Shown: positions 51,700-60,018 of the stretch, piece after piece
Position numbering within the stretch: position 1 is the stretch's first letter
How the letters are laid out: each line of letters starts with the position of its first letter
From: a bacterium
GTDB taxonomy: Bacteria > Vulcanimicrobiota > Vulcanimicrobiia > Vulcanimicrobiales > SCRA01
Length of the DNA: 64,000 nucleotides
Reading direction: 5' to 3'
Assembly (NCBI GenBank): GCA_004298675.1
Contig: SCRI01000002.1
Span: 33,396-97,395, forward strand
Notes under the pieces: generated by a model
Database searches by the model: none
What the model was told of the DNA's origin: nothing
Seen by the model: the letters and a program-made list of their open reading frames with translations, nothing else
Program-made: the position numbers and the translations under genes

Positions 51700-52701
51700 A
51701 TGCTCCGCAGATTGCTCGTTGCCGCCATCTCCACCGCCATCGCGCTCGGCGCGAGCGCGCTGCCGGCCGGCGCGCAATATGGCCCCGCTACGGCGGCCGG
51801 GGTCAACGCCGATCAGGCCGCGGCACAGCGCCGTGTCATGATGGACGCGCTGCAAGGCGGGGGCAACCACGGTGGCTGCACCCCGCTCCCCTCCGGCTGG
51901 TCGAGCCTCTCGGCTCGCGTCAACTTCCCCGACGCCTACGGCGGGTACGGCGGGTGGGTGAACATGGCGGAACTGCTGCCGACGAGTCAGGACCTGGCAG
52001 GGTTTCTGAAGAGCCATTCGGGTGGGCCTTTCAATCGCACCGCCGGCGGGACCAGCAGCGCCGTCCACACCGAGCTGTGCGCGCCGGCCGGCTTCAGCTA
52101 CTGGCTGATCGTCGACTCCGGCACGGCGAAAGTCGCGGTAGGACGCGTCACGCTCTCGCAGCCGGGCCACGCGTATCACGTGACGCTCACCGCTCCGCCG
52201 CTGGGCAGCACGCCCAGCTCCTCGACGCCCACCGATTCCGGTGCCACCTCGCCCAATACCGCAACCGGCGCGAGCGCCAATACGCCTCAATCGCCCGTTG
52301 CGACTCTGAGCGCGGAGCTGCACCGGCGGGTGGTGCAGGCGCCACTGTTGGGGATGGCCGGGATCAACATGAACGACACGGTGTGGAGGCTGCTGGGCGT
52401 GACCGAATCGGAGCCGCCGTGCGTCTTCATCACCAGCATCGACCGCGGCGGTTTGGTACAGCGCTTGGGTCTGCAGCGCTTCGACTGCATCTTCAAGCTC
52501 AACGGACAGAGCGTGGCGTCCATCCGCGACTTAGCCGGGTCGCTCGCCACGACGGCATCCGGCTCGCCGCCGGCTTTCCAAGTCCTTCGCAACAAGACGC
52601 TGATCACGGTGACGGCACCCGCGTCGAACCAAGAGGGCTGGATCCCGCCGGTGGTCGGCCCGGGCTACGTTCCCCCCGGGGCCTCCACGCCGGCACCGTA
52701 G
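51700..52701 (+). CDS. secreted PDZ-domain protein
   Basis: The 333-residue protein has a signal peptide (LLVAAISTAIALGASALPAG, cut after AGA), an N-terminal region of about 130 residues without a recognised fold, a Ser/Thr/Pro-rich linker (about 170-205), and a PDZ-like domain (about 215-310; VFITSIDRGGLVQRLGLQRF, DCIFKLNGQSVASIRDLAG). No protease domain is attached. AAAGGAG precedes the ATG, and the short gap to the lipoprotein gene suggests one transcript. It may bind peptide ends or anchor a partner. Its 3' end overlaps convergent metE by 37 bp. Confidence 0.8.
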   Translation: MLRRLLVAAISTAIALGASALPAGAQYGPATAAGVNADQAAAQRRVMMDALQGGGNHGGCTPLPSGWSSLSARVNFPDAYGGYGGWVNMAELLPTSQDLAGFLKSHSGGPFNRTAGGTSSAVHTELCAPAGFSYWLIVDSGTAKVAVGRVTLSQPGHAYHVTLTAPPLGSTPSSSTPTDSGATSPNTATGASANTPQSPVATLSAELHRRVVQAPLLGMAGINMNDTVWRLLGVTESEPPCVFITSIDRGGLVQRLGLQRFDCIFKLNGQSVASIRDLAGSLATTASGSPPAFQVLRNKTLITVTAPASNQEGWIPPVVGPGYVPPGASTPAP

Positions 52702-54968
52702 ACCGCGCGCTCTTTACGCGCGGCCACCACCATCGCGCGCAACGCCGCTTCGGTCTCCGGCCAGTCGCGCGTCTTTAGCCCGCAATCCGGATTCACCCAG
52801 ACGCGCCCCACCGGTATCTGCGCCACCATTCTCTCGATCAGGGCGGCAATCTCCGCCTCGCCTGGGACGCGCGGCGAGTTGATGTCGTACACTCCGGGAC
52901 CAACCTGATTCGGATACTTCACCTCGGCGAGATCCTGGAGCAACGCAAAGCTCGAGCGCGAGGCTTCCATCGAGATGACGTCGGCATCGAGCGCGACGAT
53001 CGCGTCCATGATATCGTTGAAATCGCCATAACACATGTGCGTATGGATCTGCGTTCCATCATCCACGCCGGATGATGCGAGCCGGAACGCGTCGACCGCC
53101 CAGCGCAGATATGCGGGCCGATCCGACGCACGCAACGGCAGCCCCTCGCGCAGCGCCGGCTCGTCGATCTGGATGACACCGATCCCCGCGGCCTCTAGGT
53201 CCGCCACCTCGTCACGAATGGCGAGCGCGATCTGAGCGGCGGTGGCCGCACGGCTCTGGTCGTCACGAACGAAGGACCACTGCAGGATAGTCACCGGCCC
53301 CGTCAGCATCCCTTTGACCGGTTTGCCGGTTAGCGCTTGCGCGAACGTCGACCACTCGACTGTCATCGGCCGGCGGCGCACCACGTCGCCGAAGATGATC
53401 GGCGGCTTGACGCAACGCGAGCCGTAACTCTGCACCCAACCGAACATGGTGTGTGCGAAGCCGTCGAGCCGTTCGCCGAAATACTCGACCATGTCGGTCC
53501 GTTCAAACTCACCGTGCACGAGCACGTCGAGGCCGATCTCCTCCTGGAGCCGTATCGTGCGCTCGGTCTCGGTGCGCAAGAAACGATCGTACGCCGCGCG
53601 ATCGATACGTTGCGCGCGAAAGTCCGCCCTGGCCTTGCGTACCTCGCGCCCCTGTGGAAACGAACCGATCGTGGTCGTGGGCAGCAACGGCAGGCCCAAG
53701 CGCCGGCGCTGGATCTCGCTGCGCACCGGGAAGGCATGCCGCCGTGCAAGTGCATTCGCGTTAATCCCAGCCATCCGGCTTGCGACCTTGGGATCGTGAA
53801 CGCGGCTGGAACTCGCGCGCGATTGCAGTGCCTGCGCGCTCCCCGCGAGCTCCCCGGCGATGCTCGCGCGCCCGCGATTGATGCCGTCCGTCAGGACACG
53901 AATCTCGTGCAGCTTCTCTTTCCCAAATGCCAGCCACGAACGCAGCTCTCCGTCCAACCCCGTCTCGCCGTCGAGATCGTGGGGGACGTGCAGGAGCGAA
54001 CAGGAAGGTGCAACGATGAGACGATCGCCGCCAAGGCGCGCGGCGACGCCTTCGAGCTTCGTGAGAGCCTTCGTAAGATCGGTGCGCCAAACGTTGCGTC
54101 CGTCGACGATACCCAGTGAGAGCGTCACGCCCGCGCCCAACCCGCCGAGGATCTCCTTCAGCGGCTGTGGCCCGCGCGTGAGGTCGAGATGGAGCACGTC
54201 GATCGGCAATGCCAGGACCGTTGCGAGCTGGCGCGCGGGCAGCGGGCCGAAATAGGTCGCAAGCGTGACCCTCAACTGCGGCGCGGCAGCGGCGAGATCG
54301 CGATAGACACGTCCGTATGCCGCGAGTATCTCGTCGTCGAGATCGAGCACTAGGGCTGGTTCGTCGAGCTGGACCCGCGTGAGCCCGTGTACCGCCAAGC
54401 GGCGCAGCAGTTCCGCATATCCCGCTCCCACGCCGTCCAGCGTCGCAAGCCGATTCGCTCCAGCAGCATGCGCTGTGAGCAGCACGAACGTCAGCGGACC
54501 AACGAGCACCGGCTGCGCGTCGATCCCCAGCGCGCGCGCTTCGTCAACCTCTGCCAGCAGCTTCGACGCGTCCGGGCGGGAGGCGAACGGGGTGGACAGC
54601 TCCGGAACGATGTAGTGGTAGTTCGTATCGAACCACTTCGTCATCTCGAGCGCGGTCAAGTTCCGGTGCGTGTCACCGCGCGCCATCGCGAAATACGTCG
54701 CGAGCGCATCAGCGGCACGATAGCGCTCGGGCACGGCACCTAACGCGATCGCCGCGTCGAGCATGTGGTCGTACAACGAGAAGTCATTGGCCGGGATGCG
54801 GTCGATGCCGGCAGCCTGCTGCGCAAGCCAGCCCTCATGCCGCACGTCGCGGGCGGCAGCCAGTAAGGTCTGGGCGTCGCTTTTTCCGGACCAGTAATCC
54901 TCCAGCGCGCGTTTGAGCTCACGGCGGCGGCCGATGCGCGGGTACCCCAAATTCGCTGCGATTGCCAT
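52665..54968 (-). CDS. metE: cobalamin-independent methionine synthase
   Basis: MetE transfers the methyl group of 5-methyltetrahydropteroyl-triglutamate to homocysteine. At 767 residues it is a normal double-barrel enzyme. The N-terminus reads ANLGYPRIGRRRELKRALED; the zinc ligands are in QIHTHMCYGDFND (His, Cys), VISMEASRS (Glu) and VWVNPDCGLKTR (Cys). ATG 54968 follows AGGAG. The 103-bp leader has a small GCCGG-TGTG-CCGGC hairpin just before the ribosome binding site, but I recognise no cobalamin or SAM riboswitch. Confidence 0.96.
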   Translation of the reverse strand: MAIAANLGYPRIGRRRELKRALEDYWSGKSDAQTLLAAARDVRHEGWLAQQAAGIDRIPANDFSLYDHMLDAAIALGAVPERYRAADALATYFAMARGDTHRNLTALEMTKWFDTNYHYIVPELSTPFASRPDASKLLAEVDEARALGIDAQPVLVGPLTFVLLTAHAAGANRLATLDGVGAGYAELLRRLAVHGLTRVQLDEPALVLDLDDEILAAYGRVYRDLAAAAPQLRVTLATYFGPLPARQLATVLALPIDVLHLDLTRGPQPLKEILGGLGAGVTLSLGIVDGRNVWRTDLTKALTKLEGVAARLGGDRLIVAPSCSLLHVPHDLDGETGLDGELRSWLAFGKEKLHEIRVLTDGINRGRASIAGELAGSAQALQSRASSSRVHDPKVASRMAGINANALARRHAFPVRSEIQRRRLGLPLLPTTTIGSFPQGREVRKARADFRAQRIDRAAYDRFLRTETERTIRLQEEIGLDVLVHGEFERTDMVEYFGERLDGFAHTMFGWVQSYGSRCVKPPIIFGDVVRRRPMTVEWSTFAQALTGKPVKGMLTGPVTILQWSFVRDDQSRAATAAQIALAIRDEVADLEAAGIGVIQIDEPALREGLPLRASDRPAYLRWAVDAFRLASSGVDDGTQIHTHMCYGDFNDIMDAIVALDADVISMEASRSSFALLQDLAEVKYPNQVGPGVYDINSPRVPGEAEIAALIERMVAQIPVGRVWVNPDCGLKTRDWPETEAALRAMVVAARKERAVYGAGVEAPGGT

Positions 54969-55071
54969 AACCCTACATCTCCTCGCCGGCACACCGGCCG
55001 CCTAAGCACGGCCACGCCGGGGCGAGTTCCGCTTCCTGGAGGACGATCGATTCGCCTGTTGCTGCTGCTGC

Positions 55072-55746
55072 CTAGACGGTGACGACGGTGAGCTCCGCGC
55101 CGTCCCAATCGAAGTACACGACCCCGGCCGGCCTTGGATTCCCGATGCATTTCGGACGAAAAATTCCCGCACACTCGAAACCAGGACGCCGTACGCTCTC
55201 GTATACGAGACCATGCGAGCCTTCCGCGCGGAGCAATCCCCCGTGCCGCTGCGCAGCGTCATAACTATCGAGGTCATAGATTTCCGGCGGCGGCGCAGGA
55301 GTGGCCGATCGTCGCTCGTCGTGTAGTACGCAGTCTACCTCCACAGAGTATGCGTATCCCTCGGTCCGGAGAACGATCTGACCTTCGTGGGACTCCCTCA
55401 AGCGTTGAGTGAGATGGTAGGCCCGCTCTTCGCCTGCGGTCCTAAGTTCGTCGCCCGCATAGAAGACGCCGAACGAACCGTCCGAAAATCGACTAACCGT
55501 GGGCAGGACGAACGGCGTCATAATGAGCGCGGCGCCCGGACCGAAGATCCGCTCCTCAGGCGGAATGTTCGCGATCCCTTTTCGCGCAAGACGCGCTACA
55601 GGATTCGTGATCGCCTCAATCTCGAGAAGTTCTTCGAGATCCTCGGACCGTGCGACTAGATTCGAGAGCGCGGCGATCGGTGCGCTCGGTGACGTGACGA
55701 TGCGATACGCGTTAGGCCACGAGAGCTGCGTGGTCGGAGCGATCAC
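55072..55746 (-). CDS. RES-domain toxin
   Basis: A 224-residue RES-family protein. The name-giving residues are visible: Arg in TVSRFSDGSFGVFYAG, Glu in GEERAYHLTQRL and Ser in HGLVYESVRRPGFE, followed by FRPKCIGNPRPAG. RES toxins such as MbcT degrade NAD+ and stop growth unless bound by an Xre/DUF2384 antitoxin. The antitoxin gene ends 7 bp upstream, so the two are one operon. The GTG start at 55746 was chosen by position; the region is less GC-rich than the flanking core genes. Confidence 0.88.
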   Translation of the reverse strand: MIAPTTQLSWPNAYRIVTSPSAPIAALSNLVARSEDLEELLEIEAITNPVARLARKGIANIPPEERIFGPGAALIMTPFVLPTVSRFSDGSFGVFYAGDELRTAGEERAYHLTQRLRESHEGQIVLRTEGYAYSVEVDCVLHDERRSATPAPPPEIYDLDSYDAAQRHGGLLRAEGSHGLVYESVRRPGFECAGIFRPKCIGNPRPAGVVYFDWDGAELTVVTV

Positions 55747-55753
55747 TCAGACA

Positions 55754-56131
55754 TTACCACCCGACATGCGCGAAGCGATCGACATATCCGCGCACCGCAG
55801 CGAGGTCACCGACGTTACCCTGAAGCATCCGCTCGAGGGGAGTCTGCCCTCCGAAGGCGTCGTTGGACCTACGCAGCCATTCATCGGCCCTTACGTTGTC
55901 ACCGTAGACAGCCGCTAGCCCGCCGAGGATACCGAGCAAATAGGATATACGCTCGAGCTTGTCCCGGTCCGGGCGCGCGCTTTCGGGCCGTTCAGCCCAA
56001 TGGTAGAGCGTACGGCGCGGAGTTGCCAGGAGAACTTCCTGGTCTTCGATACGGAGCTTCCAACGCTCCGCGAGCCCCCAGAAGGCCTCCAGTGCAACCT
56101 GCGCCCTGCGATTCTGTTCGGCAACCGGCAT
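55754..56131 (-). CDS. Xre/MbcA/ParS antitoxin of the RES module
   Basis: The 125-residue protein has an N-terminal Xre-like DNA-binding region (DQEVLLATPRRTLYHWAERP) and a C-terminal DUF2384 toxin-binding domain (WLRRSNDAFGGQTPLERMLQ). It should neutralise the RES toxin and repress its own promoter, which lies immediately upstream. The ATG at 56131 coincides with the expected transcription start, so translation is probably leaderless. Confidence 0.88.
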   Translation of the reverse strand: MPVAEQNRRAQVALEAFWGLAERWKLRIEDQEVLLATPRRTLYHWAERPESARPDRDKLERISYLLGILGGLAAVYGDNVRADEWLRRSNDAFGGQTPLERMLQGNVGDLAAVRGYVDRFAHVGW

Positions 56132-56137
56132 AGTGCC

Positions 56138-56166
56138 ATATTACACCGCTTTGTGCCATCTGGCAA
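56138..56166 (-). promoter_or_regulatory. promoter and palindromic operator of the toxin-antitoxin operon
   Basis: On the minus strand TTGCCA (56161-56166) and TAATAT (56138-56143) are separated by 17 bp, a near-ideal sigma-70 promoter. The palindrome TGCCA-GA-TGGCA (56154-56165) overlaps the -35 box, and a second ATGGCA half-site lies 20 bp downstream over the start region. This fits autorepression by the antitoxin. Confidence 0.7.
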
Positions 56167-56206
56167 GGTACGACCCCACCGATAGCCACGGCTCGTAAAT
56201 GACCCG

Positions 56207-56674
56207 CTACCCTACCCCGTCGGGATGGGCCGGTGAATCTGCAGTGGATTTCGGTATTGTAGCGCCACCGATAAGCCCGCCTACGACGCCAAGCAGCGCA
56301 CCCCAGAACGGAGCAGAGAAGGTCTGGAACAGGTCACCGAACGCACCGAAACCATTCGTGATCGCCGCCCCAGCGGCCAAACCATTCTGCGATGCAAGAC
56401 TCGCGGCCATCGATCCCGCGATCACATGCCACAAGAGATTCGCTAGCACGCCGCCAAAGTTAACTGCCGCACCAAGTAGCGCACCCATCCCCACTGCGTA
56501 GCCTACCGGGCTAGAAATTTGCTGCATCTTCTGGCCGACAAGTTGCGGGTACTTCCACGCCGCCACAATAATGATCGCCCAGCACAGAAGCGAGTCAACA
56601 AAGAGTAGTGGCAAACGGCTCGCGACAAAGAACGCGGCGAGCGCAATCAACAACACTCGAAAAAACGAATTCAC
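56207..56674 (-). CDS. hypothetical integral membrane protein
   Basis: A 155-residue hydrophobic protein with about four apolar stretches: FFRVLLIALAAFFVASRLPL, LLCWAIIIVAAW, YAVGMGALLGAAVNFGGVLA and FWGALLGVVGGLIGGATI. The glycine-rich helices resemble those of small channel or holin-like proteins, but no family is recognised. It lies in the low-GC island with no clear operon partner, 89 bp downstream of the next minus-strand gene. Confidence 0.7.
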   Translation of the reverse strand: MNSFFRVLLIALAAFFVASRLPLLFVDSLLCWAIIIVAAWKYPQLVGQKMQQISSPVGYAVGMGALLGAAVNFGGVLANLLWHVIAGSMAASLASQNGLAAGAAITNGFGAFGDLFQTFSAPFWGALLGVVGGLIGGATIPKSTADSPAHPDGVG

Positions 56675-56763
56675 GGCAGTTCTCTCTTTCTGATAGCGGC
56701 TGAATACATGCGCCTCTTACAACGAAGTCCAGACTGTGTGATGGCAATATCCTGGAACACACG

Positions 56764-58014
56764 TTATGGTTGCCAGGTAACGCTTAGAACATTAATGTGG
56801 CCGGTGGCATCCTCATCTGAAACAGGTACGGCAAACGTGACAACGTACGTTGCCTCAGCTTTTGGAGTGAGCGAGATCGTCCCGAGACCGCCAAGATCTT
56901 CCGCAGGTGCCACCGTCGGCTTCTTTGGAGCCCCATAGACCGGTGTTCCAGTAAAGTCCGTTTGCCAATAGGATGGAGCCTGGCCGGGCATACCGGCGAC
57001 CGTTGTCGAGCCGCCATTTGGTAGCGCCACATGGACGACGACATGTGCCGCGTCCAGTTGAACGCTCCCGTGCGACGTAAACTGCAATCGTTCGTGTTGA
57101 TACAAATATGCTGGGCTCCCTACAACCGACCCAGGTGTTAGCCAGCTCCCGATCCGCTTGACGTCAAGAACAGCGCCGCTTGACGGCGCAGCCTGGTAGG
57201 AGCTTTGTGCACTCTCTGCCGATCCAAGGGCGCCCTGAGTAGCTTTACGTTGGCTTTCCTTCCAAGTGGCTAAAGGGCGACCATAAAGTGATGCTCCCGG
57301 GTAGGCTTCGTAGGCGATCAACTCTGCCTGCACGACAAGAAGCCCACGATACGGGTTGACGGAAGCATTAAAACCACAAATGCAGTATGCGGTGGGATTA
57401 TACGCGACACCCAACAGCCGAACCGTCATTCGATACGTTGCCTGTGGCTGGCCGCCCATTAGGCGAAGTACCCGCTCAGCGATCGCCCTTGGGATCTTTA
57501 CGTCCGAAATATCACCGGAATTCACGATTTCAAGAACCAGCGCGGGAAGCACTCCACCACCAGCGACTGCTGAGTTGTCATCAACTGCATAACGGCAACT
57601 CTGTCGGAAGAGATAGCTATCTCCCGTCAACAAAGCGGTTTCCGGACCGACCTCTGGCCTAGGAAAGAATTGTTGGTCGTAGTCGTACGATCCGAGCTTG
57701 AGTCGTGGCGCGATGACAGCCGTCGGGGACGGGTGGCGGTGCGCGAGTTGTACTAACTCATTTCGCCAGCGAGGGAGCTGTGAGTGAATCGTGATCTGGT
57801 CGAATTGGCGGCCTCCAGAGCAACCGAAGATGAGCCCGTAGTTGAACACAAAGCCTTGGTCTTCAATCAGGTCCGGCTGTGACTGAAGCAACATGACCAG
57901 ACCCGTCGAATAGATCGTCGAGAGAGGCGTAGTCGGCTCCGCGGCTCGAGATACAACTCCAGTAAGCAGTACACCGAGCAGAATGGCGACAATTCGTTTA
58001 GCTAGATACTGCAT
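56764..58014 (-). CDS. hypothetical secreted protein
   Basis: The 416-residue protein has a signal peptide (KRIVAILLGVLLTGVVSRAA). The mature part has several Cys residues (IFGCSGGRQF, FRQSCRYAVD, TAYCICGFNA) that could form disulfides, and a beta-rich C-terminal third (TSHGSVQLDAAHVVVHVALP, ATYVVTFAVPVSD). No family is recognised. The coding sequence is clearly lower in GC than the host genes on both sides, which suggests that it came with the island. Confidence 0.75.
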   Translation of the reverse strand: MQYLAKRIVAILLGVLLTGVVSRAAEPTTPLSTIYSTGLVMLLQSQPDLIEDQGFVFNYGLIFGCSGGRQFDQITIHSQLPRWRNELVQLAHRHPSPTAVIAPRLKLGSYDYDQQFFPRPEVGPETALLTGDSYLFRQSCRYAVDDNSAVAGGGVLPALVLEIVNSGDISDVKIPRAIAERVLRLMGGQPQATYRMTVRLLGVAYNPTAYCICGFNASVNPYRGLLVVQAELIAYEAYPGASLYGRPLATWKESQRKATQGALGSAESAQSSYQAAPSSGAVLDVKRIGSWLTPGSVVGSPAYLYQHERLQFTSHGSVQLDAAHVVVHVALPNGGSTTVAGMPGQAPSYWQTDFTGTPVYGAPKKPTVAPAEDLGGLGTISLTPKAEATYVVTFAVPVSDEDATGHINVLSVTWQP

Positions 58015-58433
58015 AACCCCCCGAGCACGCCTGGACCTCGCTGCAACGCAAAAGACGCAAGCACTCTAGGCGCTCGCGCTGTTTCGATCGACACATGGGT
58101 CAGACGATCCCAAAGCCCCGGCTCTTGGTCTCTCATCGCGATCAAGCGTAGGCTCGGTTGCCGCCAGAAGTCAATATCTAACTTCGGATTTGGCGATGTT
58201 CTTTACATAAGCGTTCGGACTGCGACTTGAGTCTCAAACGTTGCGCATTATTAAGATTGACTCATCCGGGGTCGCCAAGGGCTGGCGCGGCCGTCGCGCA
58301 GCGCTAATCACGCCAGATTAGCGGCGTACTACGATTGCTAACCATCGTTGCCTGAGCGCGCGATGGCTATCGGCAGCCGGCTTCATCACTAAGGCCAAGA
58401 CGCCCCGGGAAGCGGTGGTGACTCCAGTGGCCG
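58015..58433. other. 419-bp non-coding stretch in the island
   Basis: No ORF with coding character is seen. The only structure I find is an 8-bp perfect inverted repeat, CGCTAATC/GATTAGCG, at 58302-58323 with an ACGCCA loop; it could end the brnA transcript. The AT-rich stretch around 58180-58262 is where a promoter for the secreted-protein gene would be expected. Confidence 0.5.
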
Positions 58434-58739
58434 CTAGCGCTTGCGCGTCTTGGCAGGCACTACCGAGGTCCCCACAAGAGCACTGATCTCGGCGCGTACG
58501 GCCTCACGCACCACCGCACCTAGTGGATCGCCGAAGACTTCGTTGCGCAGTGCGCGATTGATGCGCGTCTGGTAGCCTTCTCCGGCGGCGTCCGCCTGTT
58601 CGCGAAACTTCGCGACCACGTCTTCGTCAAGCCAAATCGTCACTCGAACCTTTCCCTTGTGGGGGAGGGCGGCTCCACGCCTCGACTCGTTGAAATCGAA
58701 CGGCCTCTCCTTGTTCGCTTTCTGCAAGACTCTAGTCAT
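58434..58739 (-). CDS. brnA: BrnA-family antitoxin
   Basis: The 101-residue protein has the BrnA ribbon-helix-helix core: KVRVTIWLDEDVVAKFREQA followed by GEGYQTRINRALRNEVFGD. BrnA binds the RelE-fold RNase toxin BrnT and represses the brnTA operon. Its ATG overlaps the stop of a short BrnT-like remnant by 8 bp, as in intact brnTA operons. Since the toxin is truncated, BrnA here is probably an orphan; the C-terminal basic tail (VVPAKTRKR) is not unusual. Confidence 0.88.
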   Translation of the reverse strand: MTRVLQKANKERPFDFNESRRGAALPHKGKVRVTIWLDEDVVAKFREQADAAGEGYQTRINRALRNEVFGDPLGAVVREAVRAEISALVGTSVVPAKTRKR

Positions 58740-58842
58740 TTTCGTACGATCTTCTCTCGCTTGGTTCGGCTTTGCGAGCCGAGATGATGCGGATCGACTC
58801 TACGGCTCCATCGTTTTCGTAAGTGCACGTAATTCGAGTCAT
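58732..58842 (-). pseudogene. brnT: truncated BrnT toxin, C-terminal 36 residues only
   Basis: The 36-codon frame ends GAVESIRIISARKAEPSERR followed by SYEND and a stop overlapping brnA. This is the BrnT C-terminus (normal form about 90 residues, ending in an R-I-I-S-A-R-K-A block). An in-frame TGA lies four codons before its ATG at 58842, and the host membrane-protein gene ends 10 bp further on, so the catalytic N-terminal two thirds are gone. A GAGGGGG before the ATG could still allow translation of the stub. Confidence 0.75.
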
Positions 58843-58851
58843 GCAACCCCC

Positions 58852-60018
58852 TCAACTCCCAACTCGAACGAGCGCGCTCCAGTACCAGACGCCGTACAGC
58901 CCCGCCGCGCACGACCACACGATCAGCACGCGCGCCCACAGCGGCAGGCCCTTACGCGCCGCCAGCGCCATCAGGGCGAAGAGAAACGGCTCGAAGTCGA
59001 GTGCGTGGCGCATGCCGTACTGCGCGAAGCCGTTGACGTAGTAGAGCAGCGAGGGCCCTGCCGTCACGATCGTTGCAGCCCACAGCCAGAGCACCTCGGC
59101 GCGCGGACGGCGTGCCCAGAGCGCATAGATGAGCGCCGGGCTGGTCCACGTCAGCGCCACGCCGGAGACGCTGGGGACGATCCATGGCGCCTGCGGCATG
59201 AACGACGGCGCCTGCACGAAGAACGACCAGAGCTCGTACCCGAGATAGTGCAGCGCGAACGGCGAGCCGTACGGCGCTCCTGCCTGATCCTGGTGAAACC
59301 ACGTCGTGTAGCCGATGTCGGCGAACGTTCCCCAGCGCGCCTGGTTGTACCACAACCAGAACATCGCGAACGGCGCCAGCGCCGCGACGAAACCGAGGGC
59401 AGCGCGAGCGAAACCGTGCCCGCGTGCGTGATCGCGCGGGCGCAGCAGCGCCACGGCGTACAGCGGCAGCGCCAGAACCAGCGAGAAGCGCGAGAGCGCG
59501 GCGCAGGCTCCCAGCGCCCCCACCAGCCAGCCGCGCCGTGCGCCGGCCAGCTCCACGAGTGCCAACGTCGTGAAGCAGACAGCGGCAACGTGGGCGATCA
59601 TCCAAACGTCGCCCAGCATCGCGCACCACCAGAGGTCGGTGCCAACGGCGTAGAACGCCAACAGCCACCAGCGCGCCGCGCGGGGCACCTGCAAACGCTG
59701 TAGCAACGCAGCGGCCGCGCCCAGCGCCACCGCTCCCAGCCCAATCGAAAGCAGTGTCTGATTGACCGCCGTACCGAAGAGCACAACGAACGGCAGCAGC
59801 AGCAGCGCCGGCAGCGGCGCCTCGATCACGTAGTACGCGCCTTGGTAACGCAGCGCGTCGATCCACGGACCCGGCCAGTCGATCCACACACGTCCGTGGG
59901 CTAGCGCGTCGGCCAGCAGCACAAAGTTGTCGTAGGGCGTATGGCGCCCGTGCGCCGTCAACAGCAGCAGCACGAAGGCCGCGGCGCCAACGAGCCAGGG
60001 CTCACGCCGCTCGCTCAT
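58852..60018 (-). CDS. polytopic membrane protein, GT-C glycosyltransferase-like
   Basis: A 388-residue protein with about ten hydrophobic helices. An early loop reads TAHGRHTPYDNFVLLADALA, and a region of aromatic residues follows the middle helices (FADIGYTTWFHQDQAG), as in GT-C enzymes that use lipid-linked sugars. No D-x-E catalytic motif is certain. ATG 60018 overlaps the stop of the DUF2723 gene (ATGA), so the two are one operon, probably for envelope or protein glycosylation. Its 3' end borders the low-GC island. Confidence 0.75.
   Translation of the reverse strand: MSERREPWLVGAAAFVLLLLTAHGRHTPYDNFVLLADALAHGRVWIDWPGPWIDALRYQGAYYVIEAPLPALLLLPFVVLFGTAVNQTLLSIGLGAVALGAAAALLQRLQVPRAARWWLLAFYAVGTDLWWCAMLGDVWMIAHVAAVCFTTLALVELAGARRGWLVGALGACAALSRFSLVLALPLYAVALLRPRDHARGHGFARAALGFVAALAPFAMFWLWYNQARWGTFADIGYTTWFHQDQAGAPYGSPFALHYLGYELWSFFVQAPSFMPQAPWIVPSVSGVALTWTSPALIYALWARRPRAEVLWLWAATIVTAGPSLLYYVNGFAQYGMRHALDFEPFLFALMALAARKGLPLWARVLIVWSCAAGLYGVWYWSALVRVGS

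Noticed and set aside
54969-55071. possible riboswitch in the metE leader
   Set aside because: A 5-bp hairpin next to the ribosome binding site is present, but no B12 box, SAM or SAH aptamer core can be recognised and the leader is only about 100 bp.
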